From Streptomyces sp. SAI-135 (lineage in GTDB: Bacteria > Actinomycetota > Actinomycetes > Streptomycetales > Streptomycetaceae): a stretch of 64,000 bases of DNA. The position numbers and the translations under genes were made by a program. Below are positions 17,024 to 25,752 of this stretch, piece after piece. The DNA is taken from contig NZ_JARXYP010000002.1 of NCBI RefSeq assembly GCF_029893805.1, positions 8,308,001 to 8,372,000 on the forward strand, in the 5' to 3' direction. Numbering within the stretch: the first letter of the stretch is position 1; every line of letters starts with the position of its first letter. The notes under the pieces are model-generated. The model did no database searches and was not told the origin of the DNA. It saw only the letters and a list, made by a program, of their open reading frames with translations.

Positions 17024-18970
17024 CTACCTGCCGAGCGCCCTGAACCTGCGGACCAGCTTCCCGGCCAGCCGCCGCCCCCTGCGGACCAGCGTCCGGCCCA
17101 CGGGGGGCCGGGGCGCGCGCACGGCCACCGCCTCGACCCGGCCCCTCTTGACCCGCAGCGCGAAGGGCAGCGGATGGAAGCGCGGCTCCTCGGCCTCGGG
17201 CGCCGGGCTCAGCGCCACCCGCCAGTCCGCTCCGGGCAGGTCACCGACCGGCAGCACCGCGTCCAGGAGGGCCGCGGAGCCCTGGGGCCGCAGCGTGCCG
17301 GGCACCTTCGCGGGCGCGGTGCCGGAACCACGGGTGAGTTCGAGCAGTACGGGCGTGTCACGGGGGACGTGCATCGGTACCGGCATCTCGACGCGGTCGC
17401 CGGCGACCGTGACCTCCCCGGGCGTGACCCGCTCGAAGCCCAGCCGCTTGCGCGCCGCGTCGACGTCCAGGGCGAGGCAGCCCTTCGCGGTCCAGTACGG
17501 CAGGACGACGTGGCCGCCCGTGACACCGGCGTTCGCGGCCGACCGTCCCGTGAGGGGGACGGGGCCCAGCCGGCACTGTTTGGTGCAGCCGGCGAGCTTG
17601 ACGCGGACGAACACGTCCCACTGCCCGGCGCCGAGCGGGCCGCCGTCGGCCGCAACGGCCGGATCCACCGTCGCCGTGCCCCGCAGCACCAGCCGCACCC
17701 GGCCGTCCTCGTCCGGGACGCTCTCCCGGGTGAAGTCCACGGGCTGGAAGTACTGGGCCGAGCTGGCGCGTTCCTGCACCAGCAGATCGACCGTGGCGCG
17801 CTGGAAGCCGTCCACGGCGTGGGCGCCGACCCAGTCCACGGCTTCCTCGACGGAGGCGGGCGGCTTGGTGAGCGGCGTGGCGCCGCCCTCGGCGGGGAAC
17901 GTCAGCGGCGCACCCCGGGACGCGAGTTCGGCGGACAGGCCGATCCGCAGCACACCGTCCTCCCACGCGACGCCGTCCGGCCCGGCCTTGGCGGCGATGG
18001 GGGCCTCCCACTCGGCGAACGCCACCAGGTCGTCGAGCCTGCCGTCGGCGATCAGCGCGGCGACGACCTGCTGGATGGGCTGGAGGCCGGCCGCGACGCC
18101 GGGGCCGAAGCGCTCGACGACCACCCCGCGGATCTCGGTGAAGAGCTCCTTGCGGTAGTCCTCGGGCGCGGCCAGCAGCCGCCTGCCGCGCATCCGCTCG
18201 ACCATCTCGTTGCGCAACCAGCGACGGAACAGCCGGTCGCGGGAGGGCCCCGGCTCGGTGTACTTCTCGACGATGTCGAGCGCCTCGCGCAGGTTCGCGA
18301 AGTAGCCCACCGGGTCGAAGCGCTGGAAACCCGCGTTGGAGGCGTCGTCGCGCTTGAGGTGGTAGTAGCAGACGTAGTCGCTGAGCACGGAGACGTTGTC
18401 CGCGCGCAGATACGCCTCGGTGACGAAGACGTGGTCCTCCAGCCGGCGCCTGCCCTCGGGGAAGCGCAGGCCGATGCGGTCGAGGAAGGCCCGCCGGAAC
18501 ATCTTGTGCGGGGTCAGGCTGTCGATCAGCGGGGCGCTGTCGACGGTGGCGCGGGGGTGGTTGCGGCGGAACAGCTCCACCGGGACGCCGCGCCCCTTGC
18601 CGGCCATCTTGCCCACGACCACGTCGGCGCCGTTGGCGACCCCGTAGTCGTACATCCGCTCCAGGGCCTCGTCGCCGAGGTAGTCGTCGTTGTCGACGAA
18701 CATCACGAACTCGCCCCGGGAGGCCTCGATCCCGACGTTGCGGGGCTTGCCCGACCAGCCCGAGGCCTCCTGGTGGATGACCGTGATGTTCGCGACCTCG
18801 GCGGCCAGCGCGTCGAGCCGGGCCGGTGTGGCGTCGGTCGAACCGTCGTCGACGAAGATCGCCTCGAACTCGTCGGGGGGCAGGGACTGCCTGCGCAGCG
18901 AGGCGACGCAGTCCTCGATGTACTCCCCGGGGTTGTAGACGGGGATGACGACGCTGACCTTGACCGGCAT
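17024..18970 (-). CDS. family 2 glycosyltransferase
   Basis: A 648-residue protein. The N-terminal GT-A domain (about 1-230) starts VSVVIPVYNPGEYIEDCV and has the nucleotide-sugar motifs FVDDGSTD, MFVDNDDYL (DXD) and EDHVFVTEAYL. The long C-terminal part (about 300-620) is beta-rich and lacks membrane segments, as in actinobacterial cell-wall polymer transferases of the TagF/GT2 hybrid type. The basic C-terminus (RTLVRRGRRLAGKLVRRF) may bind membrane or anionic polymer. The start ATG follows AAGGAG. Sugar donor and acceptor cannot be predicted. Confidence 0.82.
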   Translation of the reverse strand: MPVKVSVVIPVYNPGEYIEDCVASLRRQSLPPDEFEAIFVDDGSTDATPARLDALAAEVANITVIHQEASGWSGKPRNVGIEASRGEFVMFVDNDDYLGDEALERMYDYGVANGADVVVGKMAGKGRGVPVELFRRNHPRATVDSAPLIDSLTPHKMFRRAFLDRIGLRFPEGRRRLEDHVFVTEAYLRADNVSVLSDYVCYYHLKRDDASNAGFQRFDPVGYFANLREALDIVEKYTEPGPSRDRLFRRWLRNEMVERMRGRRLLAAPEDYRKELFTEIRGVVVERFGPGVAAGLQPIQQVVAALIADGRLDDLVAFAEWEAPIAAKAGPDGVAWEDGVLRIGLSAELASRGAPLTFPAEGGATPLTKPPASVEEAVDWVGAHAVDGFQRATVDLLVQERASSAQYFQPVDFTRESVPDEDGRVRLVLRGTATVDPAVAADGGPLGAGQWDVFVRVKLAGCTKQCRLGPVPLTGRSAANAGVTGGHVVLPYWTAKGCLALDVDAARKRLGFERVTPGEVTVAGDRVEMPVPMHVPRDTPVLLELTRGSGTAPAKVPGTLRPQGSAALLDAVLPVGDLPGADWRVALSPAPEAEEPRFHPLPFALRVKRGRVEAVAVRAPRPPVGRTLVRRGRRLAGKLVRRFRALGR

Positions 18971-19348
18971 CGGGGTCCGGACTCCTTGGGTGGTTTGTGG
19001 CTTGCGTCACAATTGGCGCAATGCGGGCCGATGCTAACGACCTCGGGCCCCTGCCGTTTCCCGCCTTCCGTGGGCGGGAGCCGCCGGGTTCGGGCACTCG
19101 GGGTGGGGGCGGTGCCGCCCGTGACGTGAGGCTCACGACGCCGACCTCGCCTGTTGCCGTGCGCCGCCGGGACGGGGCCGCATTGCGGTGGCCGCCGACG
19201 GCGTCGACCTGTTGCCGGCAACGTCACCCGGTCCAAAATCAAGGGAAGTTGACGGATGGACGGGGTGGCGAGGGGGCGGTCCGGTTCAGGAGGCGTGCCG
19301 AGGCAGTACGTCCCGGACGCTGTCCGCAGGCTCCTCTAGGGTGATCCC
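18971..19348. other. divergent intergenic region
   Basis: This gap holds the promoter of the GT2 gene to the left and the leaderless-type promoter of the phosphoesterase to the right. An open frame on the plus strand has no motif and atypical composition, so it is not called. Confidence 0.5.
19337..19342 (+). promoter_or_regulatory. -10 box for a leaderless start
   Basis: TAGGGT lies six bases before GTG 19349, identical in sequence and spacing to the box at 15613. Confidence 0.45.
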
Positions 19349-19852
19349 GTGCGTCTGCTGCTGATGTCCGACACCCATCTCCCCAAGCGCGCCAAGCAGC
19401 TCCCGGGCCGGCTGCTCGACGAACTCCCGCGCGCCGACGTCGTGTTCCACGCCGGGGACTGGGTCGACGCCGCCACCCTCGACCTGCTGGAGAGCCGCAG
19501 CGCCCGCCTCGTGGGCGTCTACGGCAACAACGACGGACCCGAACTGCGCGCCCGGCTGCCCGAGGTGGCGTAAGTCGAACTGGGCGGCCTGCGCTTCGCC
19601 GTCGTCCACGAGACCGGTGCCGCGCAAGGGCGGGAGGCCCGCTGTGCCGCCCGCTATCCCGACACCGACGTCCTGGTCTTCGGGCACAGCCACATTCCCT
19701 GGGACACCACCGCGCCCGGCGGCCTACGACTGCTGAACCCCGGCTCGCCGACCGACCGCCGCCGCCAGCCATACTGCACGTACATGACCGCCACCGTGGC
19801 CGACGGCCGCCTCGCGGACGTCCAGCTGCACCGGCTGCCGCCGCACCGGTGA
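19349..19852 (+). pseudogene. YfcE/MJ0936-type metallophosphoesterase with in-frame TAA
   Basis: A 168-codon frame read through one internal stop. Every metal-binding motif of the YfcE family is present in order: MSDTHLP, FHAGDW, YGNNDG, VVHETG and FGHSHIP, then LLNPGSPTDRR at the usual end. TAA at 19571-19573 (codon 75) splits it between GNNDG and VVHETG, so the first product (74 residues) would lack half of the active site. No frameshift is needed: the same frame resumes directly at VELGGLRFAVVH. It is therefore a recent nonsense mutation, a sequencing error or, less likely, readthrough. Confidence 0.85.
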
Positions 19853-20187
19853 CGCCGGTCCGGCATGGGGAGGGGGTCCGGGCCGCCCCGTGTACCGGAG
19901 AGCGGCCCGGACGCTACGAGTGTGCGCTTTCACGGACCTCCTTCCCGATCGGAGGCGGGTGAGGGCTCCCACACCCTCTCCCGTAGCTCGGCGGCTACCC
20001 CTGTGAGCGCGCCTCACACGCTTCGCGGTGCACTTCCTCGATTCCGTCGTCCTATCCGCGTGTCCGCGACCACCACGTCGGCCGCCGCCGACGCGGCCAC
20101 GGCCCGCCCGGCGCCCGGTACGCCGGTCGCGCGCAGCAGGCCGAACGGCTCGCCGTCGGCTTCCTCGGCCTGCCGGGGAGCAGTTCC
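19853..20187. other. intergenic region downstream of xdhC
   Basis: Besides the hairpin at 19877-19911 I see no supported gene. Open frames on both strands lack motifs. In related clusters a MocA-type nucleotidyltransferase or other Mo-cofactor gene often follows xdhC; I could not reconstruct one here. Confidence 0.4.
19877..19911 (+). terminator. hairpin after the phosphoesterase
   Basis: A perfect 10-bp inverted repeat, TCCGGGCCGC / GCGGCCCGGA, with a 15-base loop lies 24 bp after the broken gene. Confidence 0.55.
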
Positions 20188-21288
20188 TCACCCAGACGGG
20201 TGGATGGCGCCCGCCGTCGCGGTCAGCGGGGCGCCGCTGCCGCCCCAGCGCAGGGCGATGATCTCGGCGGCCACGGACACGGCGACCTCCTCGGGCGTAC
20301 GGGCTCCCAGGTCGAGGCCGACGGGCGAGCGCAGCCGGGACAACTCGGCCTCGGTCAGCCCCGCCTCGGCGAGCCGCTTCAGCCGGTCGTCGTGCGTACG
20401 GCGGCTGCCCATCGCCCCGATGTACGCGGCGGGGCGGCGCAGCGCCTCCTCCAGCAGGGGCACGTCGAACCTGGGGTCGTGGGTCAGCACGCAGATCACC
20501 GTGCGGTCGTCGGTGGCGGTGCCGCTCAGGTGGCGGTGCGGCCAGTCCACGACCACCTCGACGCCCTCCGGGAAGCGCTTCGGCGTGGCGAAGACCGGGC
20601 GGGCGTCGCAGACCGTGACCCGGTAGCCGAGGAACGCGCCGATGCGGGCGACGGCGGCCGCGTAGTCGATCGCGCCGAAGACCAGCATGCGGGGCGGCGG
20701 TGCGAAGGAGTGCAGGAAGACGCCGACCGCGTCCTCACGCCGCTCGCCGCGCGGGCCGTAGTGCCGCGACCCGGTCGCGCCCAGGGCGAGTTCGCCGCGG
20801 GCGTCGGCGGTGACCGCCACGTCCAGGCCGGTGGTGCCGAGGGTGCCCGCGACGCGGTCCGGCCACACGGCGAGCGTGGCGCCGCGCGGTGCGGGGCCGT
20901 CCGTCACCGTCGCCACGGTCACCGGGGCGCCCGCCGCCACCGACTCCGCGATCTCGCCGAACGCGGGATCCAGGGCGGCCGTCACGGGCCGTACGAGGAG
21001 GGTGATCTCCCCGCCGCAGGTGAGGCCCACCGTGAACGCGTCCTCGTCGCTGTACCCGAAGGTCTCGAGGCGGGCCTCGCCGCTCGCCACGACCTCCTTC
21101 GCCACCTCGAAGACGGCGCTCTCGACACAGCCGCCGGACACACTGCCGACGACCTCGTCGCCCGGGCCGACCGCCATGGCCGCCCCGGGATCGCGGGGCG
21201 CGCTGCGGCTCGTCGAGACGACCGTGGCCAGTCCGAACGGCAGCCCCGCCGTGTACCAGCCGTTCAGCACCGGGAGGATGTCACGCAT
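20188..21288 (-). CDS. xdhC: XdhC/CoxF-family molybdenum hydroxylase maturation factor
   Basis: A 366-residue XdhC-family protein. The N-terminal XdhC_CoxI domain has TVVSTSRSAPRDPGA and the conserved VSGGCVESAV. The C-terminal Rossmann-type domain has MLVFGAIDYAAAVARIGAFLG, the ending AYIGAMGSRRTHDDRLKRL and RSPVGLDLGARTPEEVAVS. Members bind molybdenum cofactor and insert its sulfurated form into xanthine or CO dehydrogenases. No dehydrogenase genes remain nearby, only a CoxE remnant overlapping its start, so the protein may serve a distant enzyme or be a relic. The gene itself looks intact. Confidence 0.88.
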   Translation of the reverse strand: MRDILPVLNGWYTAGLPFGLATVVSTSRSAPRDPGAAMAVGPGDEVVGSVSGGCVESAVFEVAKEVVASGEARLETFGYSDEDAFTVGLTCGGEITLLVRPVTAALDPAFGEIAESVAAGAPVTVATVTDGPAPRGATLAVWPDRVAGTLGTTGLDVAVTADARGELALGATGSRHYGPRGERREDAVGVFLHSFAPPPRMLVFGAIDYAAAVARIGAFLGYRVTVCDARPVFATPKRFPEGVEVVVDWPHRHLSGTATDDRTVICVLTHDPRFDVPLLEEALRRPAAYIGAMGSRRTHDDRLKRLAEAGLTEAELSRLRSPVGLDLGARTPEEVAVSVAAEIIALRWGGSGAPLTATAGAIHPSG

Positions 21289-21602
21289 CGCCGGCTCCTT
21301 TCACCACCGCCGCCGGACGCTCCGGTGCGGCCATGCTGTGCCCCTCGACGAACGCGTCCACGCTCGCCGGCGCGACCGGGGTGCGCCTTGAGCGGATCGG
21401 CCCGGATCACCCGTGCGCCGACCGGTGCAAGCCTCGCATCCGGGCCGCGAGCAGCTCCGGATCGCCACGCTCCCGGCCGTCCGGCAGCACCACCACGACC
21501 GCCGTGGGCCCTGCCGGTTCCAGCGGTCCAGGACCTCCCGCGCGGCTCACCGAACCGGGTACCCCGGCGCCGGTCGGGCACGGCCCCGGCGAGCGCCGCC
21601 AT
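21281..21602 (-). pseudogene. C-terminal remnant of CoxE-like VWA-domain protein
   Basis: Joining frames recovers the end of a CoxE/VWA protein: PDRRRGTRFGE, then LDRWNRQGP, AVVVVLPDGRERGDPELL, MRGLHRSAHG, then VIRADPLKAHPG, then VDAFVEGHSMAAPERPA, ending in a stop that overlaps the xdhC start (ATGCGTGA). At least three frame changes are needed and the N-terminal two thirds of the gene is absent. CoxE-type genes normally lie in Mo-hydroxylase maturation clusters with xdhC/CoxF, which supports the identification. Confidence 0.7.
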
Positions 21603-21752
21603 CGCCCGGTCCGTTTAATCCGTTGCCTCCGGGAGCGCGCACCTGCTGCACTTCAGAGGTCCGTGCCTCGCATGATCCTGGAGCCGAAATGCGCACTGCG
21701 TCCCTGTCCATCCCGGAAGGAATCTCCCTCTCTCCAAAGGACATGACGCTTC

Positions 21753-23717
21753 GTGCACCTGCTCAACCTCGGGATTCTCGCCCACGTCGACGCCGGTAAG
21801 ACCAGCCTGACCGAGCGGCTGCTGCACTCGGCCGGGGTCATCGACGAGATCGGCAGTGTCGACGCCGGCAGCACAAGGACCGACACGCTCGCGCTGGAGC
21901 GCCGGCGCGGCATCACCATCAAGTCGGCCGTCGTCTCCTTCCCGGTCGACGACGTGACCGTCAATCTGATCGACACCCCGGGCCACCCGGACTTCATCGC
22001 CGAGGTGGAGCGGATCCTCGGCGTGCTCGACGGCGCCGTGCTCGTCGTCTCGGCCGTCGAGGGAGTCCAGGCGCAGACCCGGATCCTGATGCGGACCCTC
22101 CAGCGGCTGGGCATCCCGACCCTCTTCTTCGTCAACAAGATCGACCGCCGGGGTGCCCGTCCCGAGCAGGTCCTGCGGACCGTCGCCGAGCGGCTCACGC
22201 CGGAGATCGTGCCGATGGGGACGGTGGACCGGCCCGGCACGCGCGAGGCCCGTTTCGTCCCCGGGATCGGTGCCCACGACGTCCTCGCGGACCACGACGA
22301 CGACCTGCTGTCGGCCTGGGTGGAGGGGCGGGTCGACGAGGGGCTGCTGCGCGGGGCGCTGGCCGCGCAGACCCGGCGGGCCCTGGTGCACCCGGTGTAC
22401 TTCGGTTCGGCGGCCACGGGCGCGGGAGTGCCCGAACTGATCACCGGCATCACGGAGTTGCTGCCCGCCTCCGACGGCGACCCGCAGGGGCCCGTCTCCG
22501 GCACGGTGTTCAAGGTCGAGCGGGGACCGGCAGGGGAGAAGATCGCGTACGCGCGCCTGTTCTCCGGCACGCTCGGTGTCCGCGACAGGGTGCCGTTCGG
22601 CGAGGCGCGCACCGAGGGCCGTGTCACCGCGATCAGCGTCTTCGGCGGCGGCACCGAGGCCCCTCGGGAGACGGTCCCCGCGGGCCGGATCGCCAAGCTG
22701 TGGGGGCTCACCGGCGTCCGCGTCGGCGACGCCCTCGGCGAACCCCGCAAGGCCCACGGCCGCTTCTTCGCCCCGCCCTCCCTCGAAACGGTCGTCGTGC
22801 CGGGCCCGGGCACGGACGCGAGGTCCCTCCACCTCGCCCTCACCCGGCTCGCCGAACAGGACCCGCTGATCGACCTGCGCCACGACGAGGTACGCCAGGA
22901 GACCTCCGTATCCCTCTACGGGGAGGTCCAGAAGGAGGTCGTCCAGGCCACGCTCGCCGAGGAGTTCGGCCTCGACGTCACCTTCCGTGAGACCACGCCC
23001 CTGTGCGTCGAGCGTCCGGCCGGGACGGGCGAGGCCGCCGAGTTCGTCAAGAAGGACGCCAACCCCTTCCTCGCCACCGTCGGCCTGCGCGTCGACCCGG
23101 CACCGATCGGCTCCGGTGTGTCCTTCCGCCTGGAGGTGGAGCTCGGTGCCATGCCGTACGCCTTCTTCAAGGCCGTCGAGGACACCGTGCGCGAGACCCT
23201 CGGCCAGGGCCTCGCCGGCTGGCAGGTCACCGACTGCACGGTCACCATGACCCACTGCGGCTACTGCCCCCGGCAGAGCCATGCCCACCAGGGCTTCGAC
23301 AAGAGCATGTCCAGCACCGGAGCGGATTTCCGGGGCCTGACCCCGCTGGTCCTGGTCGAGGCGCTCCGCCGGGCGGGTACCCGGGTGTACGAGCCGATGC
23401 ACCGCTTCCGCGTCGAGGCCCCGGCCGACACCCTCGGCGCCCTGCTGCCGGTGCTCGCCGCTCTGAGGGCCGTCCCGCGGACGACGGAGACCCGGGGCGA
23501 CCGGTGTGTCCTGGAGGGCGCGGTTCCGGCCGCCCGGGTGCACGGCCTCGAGCAGCGGCTGCCCGGACTGACGCGCGGCGAGGGGGAGTTGGAGAGCGGC
23601 TTCGACCACTACGCGCCGGTCTCGCACGGAACCGTTCCGCGGCGCCCACGCAGTGATCACAACCCCCTCAACCGCAGGGAGTATCTGTTGAACGTGACAC
23701 GTCGAGTCGGCGGATGA
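21753..23717 (+). CDS. tetracycline-resistance-type ribosomal protection GTPase (TetM/OtrA family)
   Basis: A 654-residue EF-G-like GTPase. The GTPase domain carries AHVDAGKTSLTERLL (G1), RRGITIKSAVVSF (G2), DTPGHPDF (G3) and NKIDRRG (G4). Domain II follows from about 230, and the C-terminal EF-G domains IV-V run from about 430 to 640, with HCGYCPRQSHAHQGFDKS near the tip. The length fits TetM/OtrA (about 640) and is shorter than EF-G. Such proteins release tetracyclines from the ribosome, though Streptomyces also carry uncharacterised homologues. The start GTG has AAAGGA 11 bases upstream. A 24-codon frame (MILEPKCALRP, 21672-21746) ends six bases before it and could be a leader peptide. Confidence 0.85.
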   Translation: MHLLNLGILAHVDAGKTSLTERLLHSAGVIDEIGSVDAGSTRTDTLALERRRGITIKSAVVSFPVDDVTVNLIDTPGHPDFIAEVERILGVLDGAVLVVSAVEGVQAQTRILMRTLQRLGIPTLFFVNKIDRRGARPEQVLRTVAERLTPEIVPMGTVDRPGTREARFVPGIGAHDVLADHDDDLLSAWVEGRVDEGLLRGALAAQTRRALVHPVYFGSAATGAGVPELITGITELLPASDGDPQGPVSGTVFKVERGPAGEKIAYARLFSGTLGVRDRVPFGEARTEGRVTAISVFGGGTEAPRETVPAGRIAKLWGLTGVRVGDALGEPRKAHGRFFAPPSLETVVVPGPGTDARSLHLALTRLAEQDPLIDLRHDEVRQETSVSLYGEVQKEVVQATLAEEFGLDVTFRETTPLCVERPAGTGEAAEFVKKDANPFLATVGLRVDPAPIGSGVSFRLEVELGAMPYAFFKAVEDTVRETLGQGLAGWQVTDCTVTMTHCGYCPRQSHAHQGFDKSMSSTGADFRGLTPLVLVEALRRAGTRVYEPMHRFRVEAPADTLGALLPVLAALRAVPRTTETRGDRCVLEGAVPAARVHGLEQRLPGLTRGEGELESGFDHYAPVSHGTVPRRPRSDHNPLNRREYLLNVTRRVGG

Positions 23718-23742
23718 GGCGTCGAAAGCGACGAAAGTGAAA

Positions 23743-23758
23743 CTTACTCATCAGTCAG
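23743..23758. promoter_or_regulatory. candidate TetR-family operator upstream of GH5 gene
   Basis: CTTACT-CATC-AGTCAG has the same half-site, spacing and layout as the perfect palindrome at 27076-27091, with one mismatch in the right arm. It lies just upstream of the GH5 gene and probably binds the TetR protein encoded at 27180. Confidence 0.6.
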
Positions 23759-23794
23759 ATGGTGTTGACGTTGTACCGAAATGGCCGGACTGTA

Positions 23795-25654
23795 ATGGAC
23801 ATGCCGAATAAACGCGCACGTCTGCTCGTTGTTCTGGTTGTCCTCTGTGGATTCCTGACGGTCGCGGGCGTCCGGCCCGCTCCCGCCGACGCCCTCACCG
23901 ACTCCCTCCCGTTCGACGGCACCGCCCTCACCGTCCGGAACGGACGGTTCGTCGACGGCAACGGCCGCGAGGTCGTGCTGCGTGGCTACAACGTCTCCGG
24001 CGAGACCAAGCTCGCCGAGAACAAGGGCCTGCCCTTCGCCTCCGTCGCCGACGCCAGGAAGTCGGCCACCGCGCTCAGAGCCCTCGGCGGCGGCAACTCC
24101 GTGCGCTTCCTGCTCTCCTGGGCCTACGCGGAACCGGTGAGGGGCCAGGTGGACACCGCGTACCTGGCGAGCGCCACCGCGCAGCTGCGGGCCTTCCTCG
24201 ACGCGGGCATCCGGGTCTACCCCGACTTCCACCAGGACCTGTACTCCCGCTGGCTGTTCAACCAGGGCAGCTGGTACACCGGCGACGGCGCCCCCGCGTG
24301 GGCCGTGGCGCTGGGCGGCTACCCCGCCGAGTCCTGCGGCATCTGCCTGCTGTGGGGCCAGAACATCACCCAGAACGGCGCGGTGAAGGCGGCCCAGTAC
24401 GACTTCTGGCACAACAGGTACGGCCTCCAGGACGCCTTCCTGACCACCGCCGAGAAGACCATGGCGTACCTCAGGGCCAACCTCTCCGCCGAGGAGTTCG
24501 CCGGTGTGGTCGGCTTCGACCCCTACAACGAGCCCTACGCCGGCACCTACGACTCCGGGCAGAACAGCCGCACCTGGGAACGCGACCTGCTGTGGCCCTT
24601 CTACGTGCGGTTCCGGGCCCGGATGGACGCGGCGGGCTGGACGGACAAGCCCGCGATGGTCGAACCGAACCTCTTCTGGAACGGCAACGTCAGCAAGGAG
24701 GAGGGCGGCCTCCTCGACGCCGGCACGCTCGGTTCCCGGTACGTCTTCAACACCCACTTCTACGACCAGAAGGCCATCTCCGGCATCCTGATGTGGGGCA
24801 ACGCCTCCGACGGCCAGTACACCGGCGACTTCGGCACGGTCCGCGACCGCGCGGCGGCGGCCGGGACGACGGCCGTGGTGAGCGAGTTCGGGCACCCGCT
24901 GAACGGCTCGACCGCCGGCAAGGCGCCGACCGTGCTCAAGGCCATGTACCAGGCGCTCGACTCCCGGGTGAAGGGCGCCGACTGGTGGTCCGTGCCAGCC
25001 GGTTCGGGGCCCGTCCTCTCCGGCAGCCAGTGGCAGTGGGACATCTACAACGGCCGTCACCACGAGCTGATGAACGACAACCCCGCCAAGGTCAGGACGT
25101 CCGGCGACGCCTGGAACGACGAGGACCTGTCGGCCGTGCGGCTCGACGACTCGGGCACGGCGGTACTCCGCCAGGACGCCCGGCTCCTCGACCGGATCTA
25201 CCCGAGCGCCACCTCGGGCACCACGGTCGCCTTCACGTACGAGGACCGCTCGCGCGACGGCTCCACGACCCTGACCTGGAACCCGGTGCCGAGCGGCCTG
25301 CCCAAGGTGTCGTCCCTCGTCGGGTCCGGTCAGTACGCGGTGCTGGTGTGGCGCTCGGCGAGCGGCTCGGCGCCCACCGAACTCCATCTGCCCGCCTCTT
25401 TCCCGACCGCGACGACCACAGTGGTCTCCGACCTGGGCACGGTCTCGGGTCCGCCCGCGTACACCTCGTCGACGCCGGTCGGCGCCGCCTCCGAACCGGG
25501 CGGCACGGGCAGTCGCCGCCTGCTGCTCACCGACTCGGACTCCGGCGTCCCGCACTACGCGCTGGTGACCAACGGGGCGACCTCGCCCTCCGCGTCCGCG
25601 CTGAGCGCGGCCAAGGTCGAGCTGGCGGCCTGGGTGGCCCAGAAGATCGGCTGA
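23795..25654 (+). CDS. secreted GH5 glycosidase (endoglycosylceramidase-like)
   Basis: A 619-residue secreted enzyme. The signal peptide (RARLLVVLVVLCGFLTVAG) ends near PADA. The GH5 barrel begins VVLRGYNVSGETK; the acid/base Glu246 lies in GFDPYNEPYAG and the nucleophile Glu364 in VVSEFGHPL. YPDFHQDLYSRW resembles the DxHQD motif of endoglycoceramidases rather than cellulases. A C-terminal beta domain (about 460-600) completes the usual two-domain form. The start could also be 23801; no clear ribosome binding site decides it. It shares a probable operator with the beta-propeller gene at 25753 and the TetR gene at 27180. The substrate is likely a lipid-linked or beta-linked glycan. Confidence 0.82.
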   Translation: MDMPNKRARLLVVLVVLCGFLTVAGVRPAPADALTDSLPFDGTALTVRNGRFVDGNGREVVLRGYNVSGETKLAENKGLPFASVADARKSATALRALGGGNSVRFLLSWAYAEPVRGQVDTAYLASATAQLRAFLDAGIRVYPDFHQDLYSRWLFNQGSWYTGDGAPAWAVALGGYPAESCGICLLWGQNITQNGAVKAAQYDFWHNRYGLQDAFLTTAEKTMAYLRANLSAEEFAGVVGFDPYNEPYAGTYDSGQNSRTWERDLLWPFYVRFRARMDAAGWTDKPAMVEPNLFWNGNVSKEEGGLLDAGTLGSRYVFNTHFYDQKAISGILMWGNASDGQYTGDFGTVRDRAAAAGTTAVVSEFGHPLNGSTAGKAPTVLKAMYQALDSRVKGADWWSVPAGSGPVLSGSQWQWDIYNGRHHELMNDNPAKVRTSGDAWNDEDLSAVRLDDSGTAVLRQDARLLDRIYPSATSGTTVAFTYEDRSRDGSTTLTWNPVPSGLPKVSSLVGSGQYAVLVWRSASGSAPTELHLPASFPTATTTVVSDLGTVSGPPAYTSSTPVGAASEPGGTGSRRLLLTDSDSGVPHYALVTNGATSPSASALSAAKVELAAWVAQKIG

Positions 25655-25692
25655 GCACGGCGGTACGGGCTCGTTCGGGCCCGCACGCGAGA

Positions 25693-25726
25693 CCGGGCAC
25701 CGCCTCGGTGAGGAGGCGGTACCCGG
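25693..25726. terminator. bidirectional hairpin terminator
   Basis: A 14-bp inverted repeat (CCGGGCACCGCCTC left arm) with one mismatch and a six-base loop lies between the convergent GH5 and beta-propeller genes. Confidence 0.7.
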
Positions 25727-25752
25727 CCCGGTATGTGCAGGATTCCCGCGGT

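Noticed and set aside
21753..23717. Housekeeping elongation factor G
   Set aside because: Too short, and the sequence pattern around the domain IV tip matches ribosomal protection proteins; no rpsL/rpsG/tuf neighbours.
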